From Yersinia bercovieri ATCC 43970 (GTDB taxonomy: Bacteria > Pseudomonadota > Gammaproteobacteria > Enterobacterales > Enterobacteriaceae): 64,000 bases of DNA. The number at the start of each line of letters is the position of its first letter. Within the stretch, counting starts at the first letter, position 1. The stretch lies in assembly GCF_013282745.1 (NCBI RefSeq), contig NZ_CP054044.1, positions 4,216,001 through 4,280,000 on the forward strand, given 5' to 3'. The translations under genes were made by a program, and so were the position numbers. Under the pieces are notes generated by a model. It worked only from the letters and a program-made list of their open reading frames with translations. It was not told where the DNA came from and made no database searches. This document shows positions 49,051 to 58,956 of this stretch, in pieces.

Positions 49051-49373
49051 TGTCCGGCTATCGTTATCGCATTACTGTTGAGCCGCTCACCGATCGTAAA
49101 GGTGAGCCAATGGATAAAGCACCGGTCACCTTTGAAGTCGAGAATCATGATGAGATCCTCGGCATCATCGACCGGCTGCAAGCGCGCGAAGATCTGGCGT
49201 TCGGCAAAGATAAAACAGCGGCATTTGCTGTGGGTCTGAAACTGTTTTCAGAAACCATGATGGAGAACCGCAAACATCCGCTGTTTGCCCCGTTGCGCAC
49301 GGCATTTATGGAGTTTATGACTCTGCTGAAAAAAGGTTCACCTCGCTGCCAGCAGCAGGATAGCGAGCAGTAA
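49050..49373 (+). CDS. DUF3861-type small protein
   Basis: A 107-residue acidic/basic soluble protein (MSGYRYRITVEPLTDRKG..., FEVENHDEILGIIDRLQ, GKDKTAAFAVGLKLFSETMMENR) resembling proteins annotated as DUF3861. No function is known. It is translationally coupled to the PadR-type regulator (one-base overlap) and so probably belongs to the same response. Confidence 0.75.
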   Translation: MSGYRYRITVEPLTDRKGEPMDKAPVTFEVENHDEILGIIDRLQAREDLAFGKDKTAAFAVGLKLFSETMMENRKHPLFAPLRTAFMEFMTLLKKGSPRCQQQDSEQ

Positions 49374-49440
49374 AGCAGAATAAGGCCATATATGCGTTAT
49401 TTCGCGGGAATATCAATTATCGGCGATATTCCCCACATTT

Positions 49441-50886
<1,446 letters not shown>

Positions 50887-52347
50887 TTAGTTAATTTTCA
50901 CTGCATTCTGCGCAACAGCCACCTCGTCGCCAGGAGCGGTGTTATCACCTTCACTGCTCTCGACGGGAATATCCTCAAACCCCAGCAATAGTGTGGTGAC
51001 GAATGAAATCACTATCGCCAACACCATCACGCCAAACACCCAGACGATACTCATTGGATTGGCTGGATCGAAGAACTGAACACTGGTAAATAGCCCAGGG
51101 GAGGCCATCGAATGGCTGGCCAATCCGCCGATCCCGGCAACAGCACCACAAATAAATCCACTGATTAAGCTGGCGATCAGCGGGCGCTTGAGCCGTAAAG
51201 CGACACCATAAAGCGCGGGTTCCGAAATACCCGCCACAATCGCGGATGCCGCCGCCGCCAGTGCTGTCTGGCGCAGTTCTGGGTTCTTAGTTCGCCATGC
51301 CACCGCCAGTGAGGAGCCACCGAGCGAAAGGTTAGCACCAATTTCGGACGGCATAACCATGCCCTCTTTCCCGGTTTCGGCAATGGTCTGAATAATCGTC
51401 GGGGTAAAGACGCGGTGCATCCCGGTCATCACCAGTAATGGCCAGAGTGCCCCCATAATCGCGACAGAGAGCCAGCCCAGATAATCATGAACGGTATAGA
51501 CCAAAGAGGAGATGCCGCTGCCGATCCAGATCCCCAACGGGCCGATAAACATAATGGCAATGGGGGCGGAAATGAGCACAATCAGCATCGGCTTAAGGAA
51601 GTTTTTGGTCACCGCAGGGGTGATACGGTCAACCCAACGTTCAATATAAGAGAGCAGCCAGGTCATGCATAGCGCCGGGATCACGGTATAGGTGTACTTC
51701 ACTGCGGTGACGGATAACCCCATAAATTCAACCTGTTGGCCTTGCGCGGCCTTCGCCATCAGATCAATAAAGGTCGGGTGTACCAACACCCCGGCAATGG
51801 CGATGGCCAGCGACATGTTGGTTTTGAATTTGATTGCGGCGGAAGCCGCCACCATCACTGGCAGGAAGAAGAAAGCGCCGTCGCCAATGACATTCAAAAT
51901 GATCAGTGTTGAGGAGCCTTTGCCGAAGATGCCGGTCATATCCAGTATCATCGCCAGCAATTTGACCATCGACCCACCAATGATCGCCGGTATCAGCGGT
52001 GACATAGTACCAATCAGCGCATCAAGGATCCCTGCCCCTATTCGCCTTAAAGTGATGCTATTTTTTTGCGGTGCACTACTTTCAGACAATGCGCCTTCTG
52101 GCAGCAGTTTCAGAACTTCTGCATAGGCATAGGAGACGCTATTACCAATGATGACCTGACACTGGTTTTCATTGCGCACCACGCCCAGGACACCACGGAT
52201 GGCCTTTAACTTAGCCAGATCGACCACGCTATCATCATTGAGCACAAAGCGTAACCGCGTCATACAGTGGGTCACAGCTTTAATGTTACCGACACCACCA
52301 ATGGCATCGACTATCTGTTGAGATACTACGGCATAATTCTTAGACAT
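50887..52347 (-). CDS. ascF: Beta-glucoside PTS enzyme IIBC AscF
   Basis: A 486-residue PTS permease: EIIB domain (1-90) with phosphorylated Cys28 in AVTHCMTRLRFVL, then an EIIC membrane domain (about 105-460) with GTMSPLIPAIIGGSMVK and MTGMHRVFTPTIIQTIAETG. No EIIA domain is attached, as in E. coli AscF. I use ATG 52347 (MSKNYAVVSQQ) by homology, with GGGGAG upstream; the GTG at 52374 is less likely. Confidence 0.93.
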   Translation of the reverse strand: MSKNYAVVSQQIVDAIGGVGNIKAVTHCMTRLRFVLNDDSVVDLAKLKAIRGVLGVVRNENQCQVIIGNSVSYAYAEVLKLLPEGALSESSAPQKNSITLRRIGAGILDALIGTMSPLIPAIIGGSMVKLLAMILDMTGIFGKGSSTLIILNVIGDGAFFFLPVMVAASAAIKFKTNMSLAIAIAGVLVHPTFIDLMAKAAQGQQVEFMGLSVTAVKYTYTVIPALCMTWLLSYIERWVDRITPAVTKNFLKPMLIVLISAPIAIMFIGPLGIWIGSGISSLVYTVHDYLGWLSVAIMGALWPLLVMTGMHRVFTPTIIQTIAETGKEGMVMPSEIGANLSLGGSSLAVAWRTKNPELRQTALAAAASAIVAGISEPALYGVALRLKRPLIASLISGFICGAVAGIGGLASHSMASPGLFTSVQFFDPANPMSIVWVFGVMVLAIVISFVTTLLLGFEDIPVESSEGDNTAPGDEVAVAQNAVKIN

Positions 52348-52510
52348 GAGTAACAACTCCCCGTAACGACGCACGCCGGACTAAGCGAACCATTTGCGGC
52401 CGAAGGGAAACTGCCCTCATCAGCATAAATGCGCAATTAGCCATTATATTCATATAGTTATAATTAACCACCTGCCGGTAATCAGCCTATTTTGTTCTTT
52501 CCAAACAGAT

Positions 52511-52525
52511 AGGTAACCGGTTCCA
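52511..52525. promoter_or_regulatory. Probable AscG operator in the ascF-ascG intergenic region
   Basis: AGGTAACCGGTTCCA is a CG-centred palindrome of the LacI/GalR type and close to the AscG consensus (TGAAACCGGTTTCA). It lies in the 346-nt divergent region between ascF and ascG. A consensus -10 TATAAT for ascF occurs on the reverse strand at 52443-52448. A CRP-like half-conserved site TGTGA-N6-TCAGC (52585-52600) also lies there. No gene was seen in the rest of the gap. Confidence 0.65.
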
Positions 52526-52693
52526 CATGAGAATCGTTAATTACGAGATGGAATTCAATAGATGGGCGAATACAATTTACGTTTTGTGATAGCGATCAGC
52601 ATAAGTGCGGTGATTTATTCTGCTCAACAGCATGTTGCTTGCCTGTCGTAACCTGTAGAATAGTCATTATTATTTAAAAGCCAGGAAGGGCCT

Positions 52694-53722
52694 ATGTCTA
52701 CGATGCAGGAAGTGGCAAAGAAAGCGGGCGTATCGAAAGCCACTGTTTCACGGGTTCTGTCAGGCAAAGGTTATGTCAGCGAAGCGACAAAAGAGCAGGT
52801 TTATAAAGCGATCGAAGAGGCGGGGTATCGGCCAAATTTATTAGCGCGAAATCTGGCAACCAATAAATCAGAATGCATCGGTTTCGTGGTGACCAATACA
52901 CTTTACAATGGGAATTACTTTAATGAAATTCTCTCTCAGGCGGCCAAAAAATTAGAAGACAGTGGCCGTCAGTTGGTATTGGTAGACGGGAAACATAGCG
53001 CAGAAGAGGAACAAGCGGCAATTCAGTTTCTGCTAGATCTCCGCTGTGATGCCATTATCATCTATCCGCGATTTTTAACTGTTGATGCCATGGATCTGAT
53101 TATTGATAAACATAAGCAGCCGATTATGGTGGTCAACAGGAAATTAAGAAAAAATCATAGCCACTCTATTTTCTGCGATCATAAAGGCTCCAGCTATAAC
53201 GCCACAAATTACCTTATCGAGCAGGGGCATCGGGATATCGCCTTTATTACCGGCTCACTAGATTCACCCACCGCTATTGAGCGCCTTTCCGGCTACAAAG
53301 CCGCATTAATGGCCAACTCATTGATTGTGCGAGAAACACTTATTGCACCAGGAAGATGGACACCACAGAGTGGTTTTGCGGCGGTTGAGTCATTACTCGC
53401 CAGTCAGTTGCCTTTTAGCGCAATCATCGCCAGTAATGATGATATGGCGATTGGCGCGATGAAAAAATTAACTGAAGTGGGCATTCGGGTACCAGAGGAA
53501 ATATCTATCATCGGCTTTGATAATATTCCACTTGCCCCTTTTCTTAGCCCGTCATTATCCAGCATTAAAGACCCCGTCAGCAGCATGATAAATGAAGTTA
53601 TCAACCGGTTAATATCCATGCTGGACGGGGGCTATTTATCAAACGAAAATAGGTTTCAGTCTGACCTCATGCTCAGAGACTCGGTCAGTTATGGGCCTTT
53701 CTTTAGCCCAAAAACCAGTTAA
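52694..53722 (+). CDS. ascG: LacI-family repressor AscG
   Basis: A 342-residue repressor: N-terminal helix-turn-helix (TMQEVAKKAGVSKATVSRVLSG), hinge (RPNLLARNLATNKS) and periplasmic-binding-type effector domain (LDLRCDAIIIYPRF, ASNDDMAIGAMKKLTEVG, IIGFDNIPLAPFLSPSLSS). It is divergent from ascFB and by homology represses them. The ATG at 52694 has AGGAAGG upstream. Confidence 0.93.
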   Translation: MSTMQEVAKKAGVSKATVSRVLSGKGYVSEATKEQVYKAIEEAGYRPNLLARNLATNKSECIGFVVTNTLYNGNYFNEILSQAAKKLEDSGRQLVLVDGKHSAEEEQAAIQFLLDLRCDAIIIYPRFLTVDAMDLIIDKHKQPIMVVNRKLRKNHSHSIFCDHKGSSYNATNYLIEQGHRDIAFITGSLDSPTAIERLSGYKAALMANSLIVRETLIAPGRWTPQSGFAAVESLLASQLPFSAIIASNDDMAIGAMKKLTEVGIRVPEEISIIGFDNIPLAPFLSPSLSSIKDPVSSMINEVINRLISMLDGGYLSNENRFQSDLMLRDSVSYGPFFSPKTS

Positions 53723-53752
53723 CCTAAACAAAACTATCTAGCCTGAATAAAA

Positions 53753-54331
53753 CTATTTAGCGCGAACACCTTCGACGGATAAAATCAGCTCGACTTCTTG
53801 TGAGGCCGGGCCTAAATCGGTGGTGATATTAAAGTCTTTCAACTTAATATTGCCGTTCGCTTCAAAACCAGCGCGGTACCCGCCCCATGGGTCATTACCT
53901 TGGCCAGTCAATTTACTTTCCAGTGTGACTGGCTTAGTGACGCCATTCAGTGTCAGGTTACCCACCACGGAATAACCTTCGCCACTCTTCTTCACTTCAG
54001 TTGACTCAAATGTCGCCTGTGGGAATTTACTGACGTTTAGGAACTCTTTGCTGCGCAGATGTTTATCACGCTCAGCATGGTTGGTATCAACACTATTGGT
54101 ATTGATCACCACATTCACTTTATCGGCAGTCGGATTTTTCTCATCAAAAGTGAAAGAGCCATCAAAATCGTTAAAGCTACCGTATAACCAGCTATAGCCT
54201 AAATGTTTAATCCGGAATTCGATAAAAGCGTGTTGCCCCTCTTTATCGATTTTATATTCGGCGGCTACGGCGCTGCCTGCGGTAAACATCAGTGCACCTA
54301 CAGTCAGGCCCAATAGGGTCTTATTAAACAT
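53753..54331 (-). CDS. yceI: Periplasmic YceI family protein
   Basis: A 192-residue secreted protein: signal peptide (1-23, [11 protein letters not shown]) and the lipocalin-like YceI beta-barrel ([57 protein letters not shown]). Family members bind polyisoprenoids; in E. coli YceI is induced by stress and high pH. ATG 54331 is preferred because GGAG is well spaced; ATG 54337 is too close to it. It is 24 nt after yceJ. Confidence 0.94.
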   Translation of the reverse strand: MFNKTLLGLTVGALMFTAGSAVAAEYKIDKEGQHAFIEFRIKHLGYSWLYGSFNDFDGSFTFDEKNPTADKVNVVINTNSVDTNHAERDKHLRSKEFLNVSKFPQATFESTEVKKSGEGYSVVGNLTLNGVTKPVTLESKLTGQGNDPWGGYRAGFEANGNIKLKDFNITTDLGPASQEVELILSVEGVRAK

Positions 54332-54355
54332 GTTCATTCTCCATAATAGAGTTGG

Positions 54356-54910
54356 TTAATCGGTGCTACGTCCCAGCATCCGTTTAAGGGTAATATCACC
54401 ATCAATAAAGTGGTGCTTGATCGCGGCCAGCCCATGTAATAGTGAAAGCACTACCACGGCCCAAGCCAGATAAAGGTGTACAGTGCCAGCGGTATCAGCC
54501 TGATCAGGTAAGCCGGTTAATGTCGCAGGTAGAGTAAACCAGCCAAATACATTGATAGGTTGTCCATCAGCCGTCGAGATCAAATATCCACTGAACATAA
54601 TACAAAATAGAACAATATATAAAGTCAGATGAGCCAATATCGCGCTAACTCGCGTGAAACAGCTATAGCTGGATAAGGGCTTTGGTGGCGGTGAAATAAA
54701 GCGCCAAATAACCCGGAATATCATTACAGCAAATAATATACAGCCGATGCTTTTATGTATTTCAGGTGCCTGATGATACCAACCATCGTAGTAGCCCAGT
54801 GTCACCATCCACAACCCCAGAGCAAATAGCCCATAGACGGTTAATGCCACCAGCCAGTGGATGCCAATAGTGATGCGACCAAACTGCTCCCTGGTATTTT
54901 TCCAAAGCAT
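54356..54910 (-). CDS. yceJ: Cytochrome b561 family protein YceJ
   Basis: A 184-residue protein with four membrane helices and the histidines expected for two b-type haems (ITIGIHWLVALTVYGLFALG, QAPEIHKSIGCILFAV, LAHLTLYIVLFCIMFSGY, LLHGLAAIKHHFIDGD). It probably transfers electrons from quinol; partners are unknown. It forms the yceJ-yceI operon with the downstream gene. Confidence 0.92.
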   Translation of the reverse strand: MLWKNTREQFGRITIGIHWLVALTVYGLFALGLWMVTLGYYDGWYHQAPEIHKSIGCILFAVMIFRVIWRFISPPPKPLSSYSCFTRVSAILAHLTLYIVLFCIMFSGYLISTADGQPINVFGWFTLPATLTGLPDQADTAGTVHLYLAWAVVVLSLLHGLAAIKHHFIDGDITLKRMLGRSTD

Positions 54911-55291
54911 AATGATTCCCTTTTGCTCAATTTATTGTGCAATAGTCAAACATTATGAAACATAAAATCAACACTTATTTGATATTAAATATACTTCTCT
55001 AACCGCTTTCAGTTATTTTGCCGGAGTCGAACAGGAGTTTGTCAGTTTAATTGGCTGACTTTACTTAACTTGACAGTGAGATAACAAATATAGAGAAATA
55101 TAAAAGAGGTTATATTAGCCCTAGCGCCTCGCAGTCAGCATAAAAAATAAGATTATGTGTGTTTATTGCGCGCACCCGGTATTTCATCTCCATGCCGCTA
55201 ATATTGGTTTGCGCAGGATAAATAGCGCGAGACGTGGCAATAAGTACCCCGACCAGAGTGATGACATCCGTCTGATCGGGGGAGATAGGCT
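54911..55291. other. Intergenic region between yceJ and the MCE lipoprotein gene
   Basis: 381 nt upstream of yceJ and downstream of the MCE operon. A reverse-strand frame of 71 codons (55113-55325) has coding-like composition (ITLVGVLIATSRAIYPAQTN..., MEMKYRVRAINTHNLIFYA) but no ATG, GTG or TTG early enough and no ribosome-binding site. It may be a gene remnant. The yceJ promoter should lie near 54930-55080. Confidence 0.5.
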
Positions 55292-55933
55292 TTAAGATGA
55301 CGTAATAGAGTGCTGCAACATCCAGTTAAGCACTTGAGTGGCTAACTGATCGCTCGCCAGACCAAACGCCTGAACCACCTCATTCATCTCCGTGCCTTTT
55401 ATCGGCTGGCGGATCTCAAAATGGCGGGTGGCAATAATCCGACGATCCGAAATTCTGACCAGTCGGGCATCAAAGCGGATCAGCACTTCACTCTTATCCG
55501 TTAGATAGACGCCCTGAAATGCAGAGAGATCACCGCTCAACTCAACATCAGCCTGCAAACTGTCATCATCACTACTGACGGCACGAATACGGCCATCTGC
55601 GCGGAACTCCTGAATCAAGCGATTACGCACCAAAATCGGCGCGGGGTCACTCCAGCGTGAGTTTTGATAGACCGCAATCTCCTGCCCCTGCGGCTGCACA
55701 GCGATACGTGAACTGTTCAAGAACTGGCTGGTTGCCGGTTGAGAAACCCGTAGCGACCAATTGACACTCTGCGCTCGCGGGGCATTCGTCGCTGGCGGCA
55801 CCGGCAGAAGATAGACCTGTGAGACCGGCGCGGTGGGTAAAATGGTGCAGGCTGATAGCAACATAGCCAGCATTGATAACATCAATAACCAAGTGCGGCG
55901 GCCTAAATAGCGCATTACCTTAAGAAATATCAT
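55292..55933 (-). CDS. ABC-transport auxiliary lipoprotein (PqiC-like) of an MCE operon
   Basis: A 213-residue lipoprotein with lipobox LLSAC (Cys29) and an ABC-transport-auxiliary domain (VYLLPVPPA, SLRVSQPATSQFLNSSRIAVQ, FEIRQPIKGTEMNEVVQAFGLASDQLATQVLNWM) as in PqiC. It is probably outer-membrane anchored and receives the end of the MCE tunnel. The start overlaps the MCE stop by 4 nt (ATGA). Confidence 0.86.
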   Translation of the reverse strand: MIFLKVMRYLGRRTWLLMLSMLAMLLSACTILPTAPVSQVYLLPVPPATNAPRAQSVNWSLRVSQPATSQFLNSSRIAVQPQGQEIAVYQNSRWSDPAPILVRNRLIQEFRADGRIRAVSSDDDSLQADVELSGDLSAFQGVYLTDKSEVLIRFDARLVRISDRRIIATRHFEIRQPIKGTEMNEVVQAFGLASDQLATQVLNWMLQHSITSS

Positions 55934-56871
55934 CGAGGCGTAAACTCCTGTGTTCTTTCACGGCCACGCAGCAAGGCCGCTGGGTTCTCTTCCAGGCGGG
56001 AAACCGCCGCACGTAATGTGGCTAATGTTCTGCGCAGCTCATCAACCGCTGGCCCCAACTCACTCATCCCTTGCATACCATTACTGAGCGAGGTTTTATT
56101 TTCACTCACCAATTGATTGAGGATGGTACTGGTTTTTTGCAACGACGCCATAGTCTTAGCGGCATCACTGACCAGCTGTTTGCCCTGCCCATCCATTAAT
56201 CCGTTGGCATTACGCAGTAAACGATTGGTCTGTGCCAGTGTCTCATTGGCCTGTTTGCTGGCCTGCGCCAACTGCTGCAACATGGTGCGGATATCGCCAC
56301 GTTGGTCAGCCACGGTCTGGGTAATCAGCGCCAGATTATCCAGCGTCCTAATGAGGCGCTGCTGATTATCGGGTTCCAAGAGTTGATTGAGGCGCACCAG
56401 CACTTCATTGGCGTTGCTCATGAAATTCTCACCGTTAGCCAATAGTTGGCTCATCGGCGACGGGGTAGCAATGATGATGGGGATCTCACCATCTTGCCCC
56501 TCCAGCAGTGGGCTTGATTGGTTACTGCTGCTAAATTGAATATTTGAGGTGCCAGTAATCCCGGCGACTGTTAGCCGCGCTTGGGTGTCCTGGCGGATGG
56601 GCGTTGATGCCGATACCCGAATCCGCGCCCAAACTTTATTGGGATTTTCGCTATCCAGACGTAACTGAATCACTTCGCCGACGCGGATCCCGCTGTACTG
56701 CACGGTGCTGCCCTGAGAGAGGCCACTCACCGGTTCATTGAAGACAATATCGTACAGTTTGAACTGCCGATTAGCGCCAGCATTGGTCAGCCATAGGCAA
56801 AATAACAGCGCGGCACTGACCACAATGAGAGTGAACAAACCAATGACAACATGATGAGCACGGGTTTCCAT
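55930..56871 (-). CDS. MCE (MlaD-like) substrate-binding protein
   Basis: A 313-residue protein with one N-terminal helix (about 6-28) and a single MCE domain (about 35-125: YDIVFNEPVSGLSQGSTVQYSGIRVGEV). A long helical C-terminal part follows (about 150-300, Gln/Asn/Leu-rich), expected to form a needle-like or coiled-coil assembly. It binds lipids in the periplasm for the ABC complex. ATG 56871 has AGGTGG upstream; the open frame further up overlaps the ATPase gene and is ignored. The ATPase stop lies 1 nt before. Confidence 0.88.
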   Translation of the reverse strand: METRAHHVVIGLFTLIVVSAALLFCLWLTNAGANRQFKLYDIVFNEPVSGLSQGSTVQYSGIRVGEVIQLRLDSENPNKVWARIRVSASTPIRQDTQARLTVAGITGTSNIQFSSSNQSSPLLEGQDGEIPIIIATPSPMSQLLANGENFMSNANEVLVRLNQLLEPDNQQRLIRTLDNLALITQTVADQRGDIRTMLQQLAQASKQANETLAQTNRLLRNANGLMDGQGKQLVSDAAKTMASLQKTSTILNQLVSENKTSLSNGMQGMSELGPAVDELRRTLATLRAAVSRLEENPAALLRGRERTQEFTPR

Positions 56872-56872
56872 A

Positions 56873-57661
56873 TTACCACCTCTCTCCACTATTGGTGGCT
56901 GCCTGATAGGCAGCCCGGCCACGTGGGCCATGAAAATACGCCTGAATCCAGTCATCATGGGTCGCAGCGACGTTATCCAATGTATCCACCACCAGCACTC
57001 TCTTTTGCGAAAGCACCGCCACACGATCACACAGCGTATAGAGCGTATCCAGATCGTGAGTCACCAAAAACACCGTCAGATTGAGGGCATCGCGCAGTGT
57101 ACGAATCAAACTGTCGAAGGCCGCCGCACCAATGGGATCAAGACCCGCCGTCGGCTCATCAAGAAACAAAATGTCGGGGTCCAGCGCCAGCGCACGGGCT
57201 AAAGCCACCCGTTTGACCATACCGCCCGACAAAGATGCCGGATATTTACTGCCAGCACCCGGCGGTAACCCCGCCAGCGCCAATTTGACCTGCGCCAGGC
57301 GCTCCGCTTCCGCCCGTGGCAAACCGGCATTTTCGATTAACGGCAACGCCACGTTTTCAGTCACCGTCAGAGAGCTAAACAGCGCACCCCGTTGAAACAG
57401 CACGCCAAATCGGCGTTCGACCATAGAGCGTGCCATCCCCGACAGCGCCATTAAATCCTGACCAAAGACGTGGATCTGCCCACCAGTGGGGCGGCGCAAC
57501 CCGACGATACTGCGCAATAGTACCGACTTTCCGGTTCCCGACCCCCCGACCACGCCGAGAATTTCGCCGCGCTGAACATCAAGGTTCAGGTCTTGGTGCA
57601 CCGTCTGTTTGCCGAAGCTGTTCACCAAACCACGGATTTGAATGATTGCATCTTGCTTCAT
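56873..57661 (-). CDS. MlaF-like ABC transporter ATPase
   Basis: A 262-residue ATPase: Walker A GGSGTGKSVLLRSIVGL, the MlaF-type FQRGALFSSLTVTENVALPL segment, signature ASLSGGMVKRVALARALAL and Walker B DILFLDEPTAGLDP. It energises lipid movement with the MlaE-like permease. ATG 57661 lies 5 nt after the permease stop; a GTG at 57673 overlapping the permease is an alternative start. Confidence 0.9.
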   Translation of the reverse strand: MKQDAIIQIRGLVNSFGKQTVHQDLNLDVQRGEILGVVGGSGTGKSVLLRSIVGLRRPTGGQIHVFGQDLMALSGMARSMVERRFGVLFQRGALFSSLTVTENVALPLIENAGLPRAEAERLAQVKLALAGLPPGAGSKYPASLSGGMVKRVALARALALDPDILFLDEPTAGLDPIGAAAFDSLIRTLRDALNLTVFLVTHDLDTLYTLCDRVAVLSQKRVLVVDTLDNVAATHDDWIQAYFHGPRGRAAYQAATNSGERW

Positions 57662-57666
57662 TTGGC

Positions 57667-58812
57667 TCACCACCCCATCTCCATGAAAAATAGCGCGGCG
57701 ACAGCATCAAGCAGGATGACCACAAAGATAGAGTGCACCACACTGGTGGTGGTATGAACCCCCACTGACTCCGCGCTGCCCGTGACTTTGAACCCCTCCA
57801 GACAGCCAATGATAGCAATCAGGAAAGCGAAAACTGGCGCTTTACTTATCCCCACCAGAAAGTGCTGCAATCCGTTGCTGTTTTGCATGATCGACAAAAA
57901 CATGGTCGGCGAAATATCCAGCGTTAAGGCGCACACCACCATGCCACCAAAAATACCGCAAATCATGCCGATAAATGTCAGCATCGGCAGCGAAATCAAT
58001 AGCGCCAATACCCGGGGCAGCACCAGCAGTTCAACCGGATTAAGCCCCAGTGTTTGGATGGCGTCGATCTCTTCGTTGGCTTTCATCAGGCCGATTTCAG
58101 CGGTGAAGGCACTGGCGGTGCGCCCTGCCATCAGGATGGCGGTGAGCAATACCGCAAACTCGCGCAGGAAAGAGAACACCACCAAATCAACGGTGAAGAT
58201 GCCCGCGCCGAAGGTGGTCAACACGGTGGCACCGAGAAAGGCGATGACAGCCCCGACCAGAAAGGTCAGCAGCATAATGATAGGTACAGCATTCAGGCCA
58301 ATTTGCTGAATATTGGCGATAAGCGAGGTCATTCGCCAGCGGGAGGGGCGAAATATTGTGCTCAGCAGAGCTTCGAGTGTTAGGCCGACAAAGCCCAGTA
58401 AGGATTTGATATCTTGCCATAAATTGTCCATTGAACGGCCAATATTGGACAATAACTCCAGCCAGAACGGGGGGGCTTTGGTGGCGGGTTCCGGCGTTAA
58501 ATCGGGTAAAACGTGGCTAACCGTTTCCAGTAAGACTCGGCGCTCATCAGGTAATGTGGGAGCCAGCTTGCGTAATTGCTTGACACGCTCCTCGCCGAGG
58601 AGCAGTACCAGCAGCGTCGCCCCCGCAGTATCCAACGCGCCCAATTGGCTGAGATCAAATACCACGGCCGCAGGTAAATTCGCCCGCAATTGGGTCACCT
58701 CCGGCTCCAAGGCACGGTAGTGTGCCAAGACCCAATCCCCTTTAGCCGCAACGCGGACCGGCTGAGCCGAGCTGTCGATATCGAGTTGTGCTGTGAACTG
58801 CCGCTCGGTCAT
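57667..58812 (-). CDS. MlaE-like ABC permease with N-terminal STAS domain
   Basis: A 381-residue fusion. Residues 1-100 form a STAS-like domain (PAAVVFDLSQLGALDTAGATLLVLLLGEERV), equivalent to separate MlaB. Residues about 125-381 form the MlaE permease (NAVPIIMLLTFLVGAVIAFLGA, AILMAGRTASAFTAEIGLMKANEEIDAIQTLGLNP, GSAESVGVHTTTSVVHSIF). It is the first gene of the permease-ATPase-MCE-lipoprotein operon. Its promoter should lie in 58813-58956. Confidence 0.92.
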   Translation of the reverse strand: MTERQFTAQLDIDSSAQPVRVAAKGDWVLAHYRALEPEVTQLRANLPAAVVFDLSQLGALDTAGATLLVLLLGEERVKQLRKLAPTLPDERRVLLETVSHVLPDLTPEPATKAPPFWLELLSNIGRSMDNLWQDIKSLLGFVGLTLEALLSTIFRPSRWRMTSLIANIQQIGLNAVPIIMLLTFLVGAVIAFLGATVLTTFGAGIFTVDLVVFSFLREFAVLLTAILMAGRTASAFTAEIGLMKANEEIDAIQTLGLNPVELLVLPRVLALLISLPMLTFIGMICGIFGGMVVCALTLDISPTMFLSIMQNSNGLQHFLVGISKAPVFAFLIAIIGCLEGFKVTGSAESVGVHTTTSVVHSIFVVILLDAVAALFFMEMGW

Positions 58813-58956
58813 AGAGAAAGCCTTACTCTTTATTAAGATAGGGTTATGACATCATCAGCATACCAAAGGTCACTGCCTTAAGTAGATATATCACACACTT
58901 TAGTAAGAGTAATGAGTAATAGTTGAAAGATCATTGGCGACCTTTCAGCCCCACGA

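Noticed and set aside
56872..57030. N-terminal extension of the MCE protein
   Set aside because: It is coded entirely within the ATPase gene. METRAHHVVIGLF at 56871 is a typical MCE start with AGGTGG upstream.
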